Origin: Platycnemis pennipes
Lineage: Eukaryota; Arthropoda; Insecta; Odonata; Platycnemididae
DNA length: 64,000 bases
Reading direction: 5' to 3'
Assembly (NCBI GenBank): GCA_933228895.1
Contig: OW121852.1
Location: 58,136,872 to 58,200,871 of the forward strand
A program made the position numbers and the translations under genes. The notes below the pieces were generated by a model. It was not told the origin of the DNA, ran no database searches, and worked only from the letters and a program-made list of their open reading frames with translations. Below are positions 59,194 to 64,000 of this stretch, piece by piece. The first letter of the stretch is position 1; the number at the start of each line of letters is the position of its first letter.

Positions 59194-59820
59194 TATTATT
59201 ATTATTATTATAATTATTCTACCGGTGAAGGTAGGTTTAAATGGAAATTTAATACTTCCCACCCCCTAAATTTCACACGATGTCCCTCTTCAGCCCCTCA
59301 TACCTCCTGCCACCTTTCATTCCATCCAAGCTCTTCTCCTCCCTATTCCCCGCTTACCCAACGCTCTTCCCTCAATCACCTCCTTCAAAACACCATCCCC
59401 TTTTATTACCTTTTCCATCCACACCTTCTGCCTTCTCCTAATTGCATCTATCAAATTTCTTTCCTCTCCTACCAATTCTAGCACTTCATCGTTCGTCTTC
59501 CTTTCGACCCACTTTATCTTCTCCATCCTTCTCCACACCCACATTTCAAAAGCCCTATGTCTATTTTCATCTTCTTTTCGCAAAGCCCACGTTCCGCCCC
59601 ATATAGTGCAACGCTCCAATTTAAACTTTTCACTAGTCTTTTCTTCACTTCCCTACTCAAGGCCCCTGTCATTAGCTCACGCCTACGCGTAAAGGCTTCT
59701 TTTGCCAATGCAATTCTCCTTCTAACCTCATTGCTGCTATACCCTTTTTCTTCCAACACACTACCTAGATAGCTAAATTGCTCTACCTGCTCTAGCTTCT
59801 GACCTCCCACTTTTATCGCT
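59194..59820 (-). mobile_element. 5'-truncated RTE copy inserted in the RTE 5' UTR
   Basis: Read on the minus strand from 59820, this fragment gives AIKVGGQKLEQVEQFSYLGS, VRRRIALAKEAFTRRREL, LSREVKKRLVKSLNWSVALYGAE, then after a one-base loss near 59600 TWALRKEDENRHRAFEMWVW, RRRQKVWMEKVIKGDGVL and RYEGLKRDIV-stop (about 59275). A 3' UTR of about 60 bp and an (ATA)n tail (59194-59214) follow. A 7-bp duplication flanks it. This is a textbook 5'-truncated LINE insertion, 627 bp long, carrying exactly the part that the host RTE copy lacks. Confidence 0.85.
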
Positions 59821-59827
59821 AAGTGAT
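59821..59827. repeat. Target-site duplication of inner RTE, right copy
   Basis: AAGTGAT, identical to 59187-59193, after which the host 5' UTR continues. Confidence 0.75.
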
Positions 59828-59970
59828 GGTGTCACGTTAAAGACACTATTGAGGCAGGCAACTGGAAACCACCTCAATTAAACTCTCCCAAGATCACAAT
59901 GGACTTGAGCAATAGAGAATTGAATCCTGGCAACTACGGGGCCCGGGACTAAATTAGTGTAACGGGTGTC

Positions 59971-62343
59971 GTGCCCGGCAGCAGGGTAAGCAAGGACTCT
60001 GCGGTCGTCATCTCACGAAATCCTTGCACGAAGAGAAAGACAGCAGCAGCGGTGGCGAAGAATAAACCAGAGAAGAGAGGACCAATGCTAAGGATCGGGA
60101 CATGGAACGTTAGGACTATGTTAAGGGCAGGAAAACTAGAGAACATTAAGCGTGAAATGGAGAGGGGAAAGATCGATTTGTTGGGACTAAGCAAAGTAAG
60201 ATGGAGAGACCAGGGGGACTTCTGGAGTGAAAAGCACCGGGTTATATACAGTGGAGGGGAAGAGAGCCAGTGGGGAGTAGCAGTCGTATTGAATGCAACA
60301 TTAGGAAAAAGGGTGTTGAATGTGGAACAGGTAAGCGATGGAATACTAGCTATCGAAATCAAAGCTAAGCCGGAAAATGTAGTCTTAGTACAGGTCGTAC
60401 AGGTTTACATGCCGACAGGGGGGCATAGAGAAGAGGAAGTTGACGAAGTATATGACCAGTTGGAAGAATTAATGGGGAAAGTAAAGGGCAGGAAGAACCT
60501 AATAGTTATGGGAGATTGGAACGCTGTAGTAGGGGAAGGGAGGGATGGAAGTGAAGTAGGGGAGTATGGTCTGGGCATAAGAAATGACCGGGGCGAGAAA
60601 GCAGTGGAGTTCTGTAGGAGGAATAATTTAGTGAGAACAAATACGTGGTTTAAACACCACCCTAGGCGTAGGTACACGTGCAAAATGCCGGGGGATACTG
60701 GAAGGTACCAACTAGACTACATCATGATTAGGCAAAGATTCAGGAACGGCGTAAAGAATTCGCACAGTTTCCAAGGTGCAGATGCCGACTCCGATCATAA
60801 CTTGCTGGTGATGAGATGTGAGATGAGACTAAAAAGGTTGAAAGTAGGAAGGAAAATAAACAAGTGGGATGTAGGAGCACTGATTGGAGGGAAGAGGAGG
60901 GAATACCAGGAGATTGTGGATAGATGCATGAGGGAAGAGGAGGGAAGAGGAACGATAGATGAAAGATGGGAAATGATAAAGACGGGCATAAAAGAAGTAG
61001 CTGAAAAAACAATAGGAACAGTAGATGCTAGTAAAAAAAAAGATGCTAGGAGGACCAAGAAACCATGGGTAACAGCGGAAATGATGGAAAGGATAGACGA
61101 AAGAAGGAAATGGAAAAATGTAAATACAGAGCTAGGCAAAAGGCGTTATAAGGAGATTAACAACAGGCTTAGGAGAGAAACAAAGAGAGCAAGAGAAAAG
61201 TGGTGGAGTCGGCAATGCGAGGAGCTGGAGAGACTCCAGAGAGAAGGAGAAATAGGCAGTCTGTACTCAAAGGTTAGAATGTTATCGGGAATCAAGAAAT
61301 GGAAAACGGTCCCGTGCATCAAAGACAGAAAGGGAAATTTAGCAATGGAGCCAGAGGAGATCCAACGTCGTTGGAGGGAATATGTTGAGGAACTGTATGA
61401 TAGCGAAAATAGGCCTAGCAACTTGGACATAGAAGAGGAAAAGGACGTAGATCAGGACGACGTGGGCCCCGGAATACTGGACAGTGAGATAGAGAAGGCA
61501 CTGCGAGAAATGAAGGCAGGTAAAGCGGTGGGGGTTGATAGCATCCCAGTTGAGCTTCTGAAAAACCTAGGAAAAGGGGGAAGGGACAGATTTTATGAAC
61601 TTGTTCGTAGAATATACGAGAAGGGGGCTTGGCCGGAGGATTTTGTAAAAACCGTGCTGATACCTATACCGAAAAAGAGGGTGACAAAATAATGTGAAGA
61701 CTATGGAACGATAAGTTTGATTTCTCATGCGGCAAAGGTGGTGCTTAGAATCATCAATAGGAGAATGGAAAAGAGAGCAAATGAATTCCTAGGCGAGGAT
61801 CAGTTTGGATTTTGGAAGGGGAGGGCCACTCGAGATGCGATTGCAGTGATGAGAATACTAGTGGAAAGGAATCTAGAATACAATCAGGACGTATTCGCGT
61901 GCTTTGTTGATTTTGAAAAGGCGTTCGACAGAGTGAGGTGGGACAAGTTCATGGAAATATTGCGGAAGATAGGAGTAGACTGGAGAGACAGGAGACTGAT
62001 CCGGAATTTATATATGGCGCAGAAGGCGCAATTGAGAGTAGCAGATGGAGAATCGGATTGGGCAACAATAGGGAGGGGAGTTAGGCAGGGCTGTCCTTTA
62101 TCGCCGGTACTTTTCAACATATACTCGGAGGAAATGGTGAGAAAGGCTTGGGATGAACTGGAGGCAGGAGTAAAGATCGGGGGGAAATTGATAAAATCAG
62201 TGAGGTTTGCGGATGACCAAGCGCTAGTATTCCAGTCTGCCCGTGGCTTGCAAAAAATGCTGGATGCGTTGCAGGGACAGTGCGAAAGATACGGGATGAA
62301 GATAAACCAGAAGAAAACGAAAGTAATGAAACCGAACTGTTAA
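59971..62343 (+). pseudogene. RTE ORF: EEP endonuclease plus reverse transcriptase, one stop
   Basis: The frame is open from 59953 to 61692; the first ATG at 60085 (MLRIGTWNVRTM) begins the endonuclease. The exonuclease/endonuclease/phosphatase domain covers residues 39-290, with TWNVR, QVYMPT, GDWNAVVG and DSDHNLLV. The usual catalytic glutamate (LGLSEVRW in the family) is Lys 75. A 9-bp tandem duplication (60388-60405) adds VVQ before VYMPT. A basic linker follows. The reverse transcriptase starts near residue 500 (GVDSIPVELLKN, IPIPKK), is broken by a TAA at 61690, and continues in the same phase from 61693 with CEDYGTISLISHAAK, DQFGFWKGRATRDAI, VDFEKAFDRV, GVRQGCPLSPVLFN and RFADDQALV. 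The FADD active site is intact. The C-terminal domain is absent. The element would nick and copy RNA into DNA if whole; this copy could not. Confidence 0.85.
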
Positions 62344-62816
62344 TTAACCGAACAAACTGAAAATATAGTTATAGGTGTTGGAATTAATGGCAATAAAATA
62401 TTTTGCTTACTAAATTGATCCTAGGCGTTGAAAAGCATTTTAAACCAAAGAGGAGGACTCGTTTGGCAAGAAAAATTCCAATTGTACGAAAGAGGAGTTC
62501 AAGGAATTCATTTTATGAATTGTGGGAGCAAAGCAAACATTAGATACAGAAATATCACCTTAAATGTCATAATTTCACACGCTAATTGGTTCACAAACAT
62601 ATACCAAGTAAATTGATGATGGATAATGCAGATCAAAGTTGGTAAAACACGAAGGTTAGGATATTATTTAAGTGACAAATAATATGCCACACACACATGC
62701 ACTCAAATGCGTTCAGGCACAACTGTGTCTAAAGATGATTCAAGTATATTAAAAAAACTGCGTCCCAAGGCAAGTAATATTGTAAAAATAAGTTAGAGAG
62801 ACGGATGGGAGCACGA
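62344..62816. other. Unassigned AT-rich sequence
   Basis: Flank between the truncated RTE and the TIR element. No RTE 3' UTR, tail or matching duplication is visible. Confidence 0.4.
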
Positions 62817-63695
62817 CGCACAGTGGGGCCAAATCGCATTTTGCCGGACAAAAGTCCAAAACTGCTTACTAAGAGTGGTTGTTATTGAAAATGATTCCGA
62901 AAATTATTCAAATGACAAATTTACCTCAGTTACGAGTGAACTGAATGGAGTGCACTGAAGAACATATGGACACTACAAACTGATCCATTCTCTAGAACCA
63001 ATATCCTCGAAAAATCTTCAGTATAGAATCTTTAGAAATCAGTGACAGCATGCAAAGCCTGAAAAAGTTGTATTCGAGAAGTTATTATCCACACAACATG
63101 AACAATCCAACGGAGTCTCGGTATTTCCAGGTCCCGCTGCGCGGAGTCGGGCCGCGACGCGCGATCGAAAAATCGAGTTTATTCTCGGCGTCGCAAACTT
63201 TTTTCAAATATTTTTACGGAGTAACCTAGAAATATGTTCAATTTATACTCTGATGAAGTATCCCAGAGACCATTTTCCGAATAAGGATTATATTGTCTAC
63301 TTTATGTAAAATTTTGTCTAAAAAAAGGGTCCGCCATTTTGTGACGTAATAGCACTCAAATATGGGAAACAATGTCTGAAACGTATACATAGTATAGGCA
63401 AAGTACCCTGTTCACAAATGGAAATGTTTTTTTATTTCATAAAAATCCTTTATTTACTCCTATATCTGCTCAACTTTTAAGATTTTCGAAGAAAAATGAG
63501 AGCGGGCGCTTTTTTCGACATTTGGTCGTGTTTGAGCCTCTGTATCTAAGTAACGGGTAATTCCTATAAAAAATGACTTACCATTCCATAATCAGCAATC
63601 ATTTTTGTGTATATGTGCCAAATTTCAAGACGTTATCTCATAAAAAGCAGTTTTGGACTTTTGTCCGGCAACATGCGATTTGGCCCTACTGTGCG
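62817..63695. mobile_element. Non-autonomous TIR element, about 50-bp inverted ends
   Basis: CGCACAGTGGGGCCAAATCG at 62817 and, inverted from 63695, CGCACAGTAGGGCCAAATCG begin repeats of about 50 bp that continue with TTGCCGGACAAAAGTCCAAA and ACTGC, differing at only a couple of positions. The 879-bp interior has no recognisable gene; a GC-rich core near 63130-63190 contains CGACGCGCGATCG. The CAGT start recalls Tc1/mariner-type ends, but TA is not found at the edges and no clear target duplication was seen, so the superfamily is left open. Confidence 0.8.
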
Positions 63696-64000
63696 ACGGT
63701 TCAAAGATTCATTTTCTTCGAACACGGTTTGGGCAGTAATAGAGAATATCAAAAATAAATGTGGAAATTAGAATATATATTGCAACGTTAATTAGGAGAG
63801 TCTGAATTGATTTAACAAGTTCATGTTTTAACTTTACCATCTCATGCATGCTTCGGAAAATTTTAACTAAATTATTCAGTTTCATAAATTCCTGATTGAT
63901 AAACATTACTTTTCATATAATAAAACTTCACCTACACGTGTCTCATGGAACCATATCTAATGTATACTACAAATCAATAGCACTATAATTCTTTGCTGAA
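63696..64000. other. Unassigned AT-rich sequence
   Basis: Nothing recognised to the window end. Confidence 0.4.

Larger units (their letters stand above)
58955..62343 (+). mobile_element. RTE-type LINE with 5' UTR and most of its ORF
   Basis: The 5' UTR begins near 58955 (CCTTGTCGTGGTGGGATTGG), a GC-rich leader of the kind found in arthropod RTE elements. At 59193 it is interrupted by a 627-bp opposite-facing insertion and resumes at 59828 (GGTGTCACG). The ORF runs from about 59971, with one stop, to 62343. The sequence ends two codons after the KKTKVM block of the reverse-transcriptase domain, so the C-terminal domain, 3' UTR and tail are absent. No flanking duplication was found. Loss of the 3' end is not the usual result of target-primed reverse transcription, so a later deletion or rearrangement is likely. 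Confidence 0.8.

Noticed and set aside
58955..62343. Twin-priming inversion as the sole explanation of the 59-62 kb RTE arrangement
   Set aside because: The 3' fragment lies inside the 5' UTR, with 5' UTR sequence on both sides and its own AAGTGAT duplication, which twin priming alone does not produce. The matching breakpoints are kept as a finding.
1..64000. CRISPR array, bacterial operons or prophage
   Set aside because: No regularly spaced short repeats with unique spacers and no prokaryotic gene organisation; content is that of an arthropod repeat region.

Overview
The window looks like a repeat-rich, AT-rich piece of an arthropod nuclear genome, most probably an insect. I see no convincing host gene. 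There are no operons, bacterial ribosome-binding sites, CRISPR arrays, rRNA genes or intact tRNA genes. What can be supported is a dense record of transposable elements: several RTE-type LINE copies, a jockey/CR1-type LINE fragment, two piggyBac-type transposase remnants, a YqaJ-type nuclease pseudogene, a solo LTR, a tRNA-derived SINE and TIR elements. The species cannot be fixed from this sequence; the arthropod call rests on this mixture of families.

Layout. 1-2.3 kb: no gene seen. 2.33-6.1 kb: a piggyBac element with TTAA at both ends, matching terminal repeats, 18-bp palindromes, a short predicted first exon and a broken transposase; an RTE copy sits inside it. 6.1-15.8 kb: mostly unassigned, with a 62-bp tandem repeat, a strong hairpin, GC-rich islands and a small RTE scrap. 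15.78-28.01 kb: a nested structure. A PIF/Harbinger-like element with a TAA duplication holds, near its left end, a second TIR element with TTAA at both ends (15.90-23.67 kb). The inner element carries a dead piggyBac-like transposase, a jockey/CR1 reverse-transcriptase fragment, and a YqaJ-like nuclease pseudogene joined in frame to an RTE tail.

28-49 kb: largely unassigned, with hairpins, short LINE pieces at about 31.6, 33.7, 43.7 and 45.9 kb, a SINE with a 12-bp target duplication at 40.3 kb, and a second, decayed copy of that SINE at 36.3 kb. 49.17-49.93 kb: a solo LTR with a 4-bp duplication. 51.1-52.9 kb: a decayed RTE copy split by a TIR insertion. 58.3-62.3 kb: an RTE cluster with one nearly open endonuclease/reverse-transcriptase frame, whose 5' UTR was invaded by the 3' end of an opposite-facing RTE (7-bp duplication). 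62.8-63.7 kb: an 879-bp element with inverted repeats of about 50 bp.

None of these elements appears able to move by itself: each recognised coding region has lost catalytic residues, has stops or frameshifts, or lacks an end. The order of nesting can be read from split repeats and target duplications, and that history is the main information in the window.
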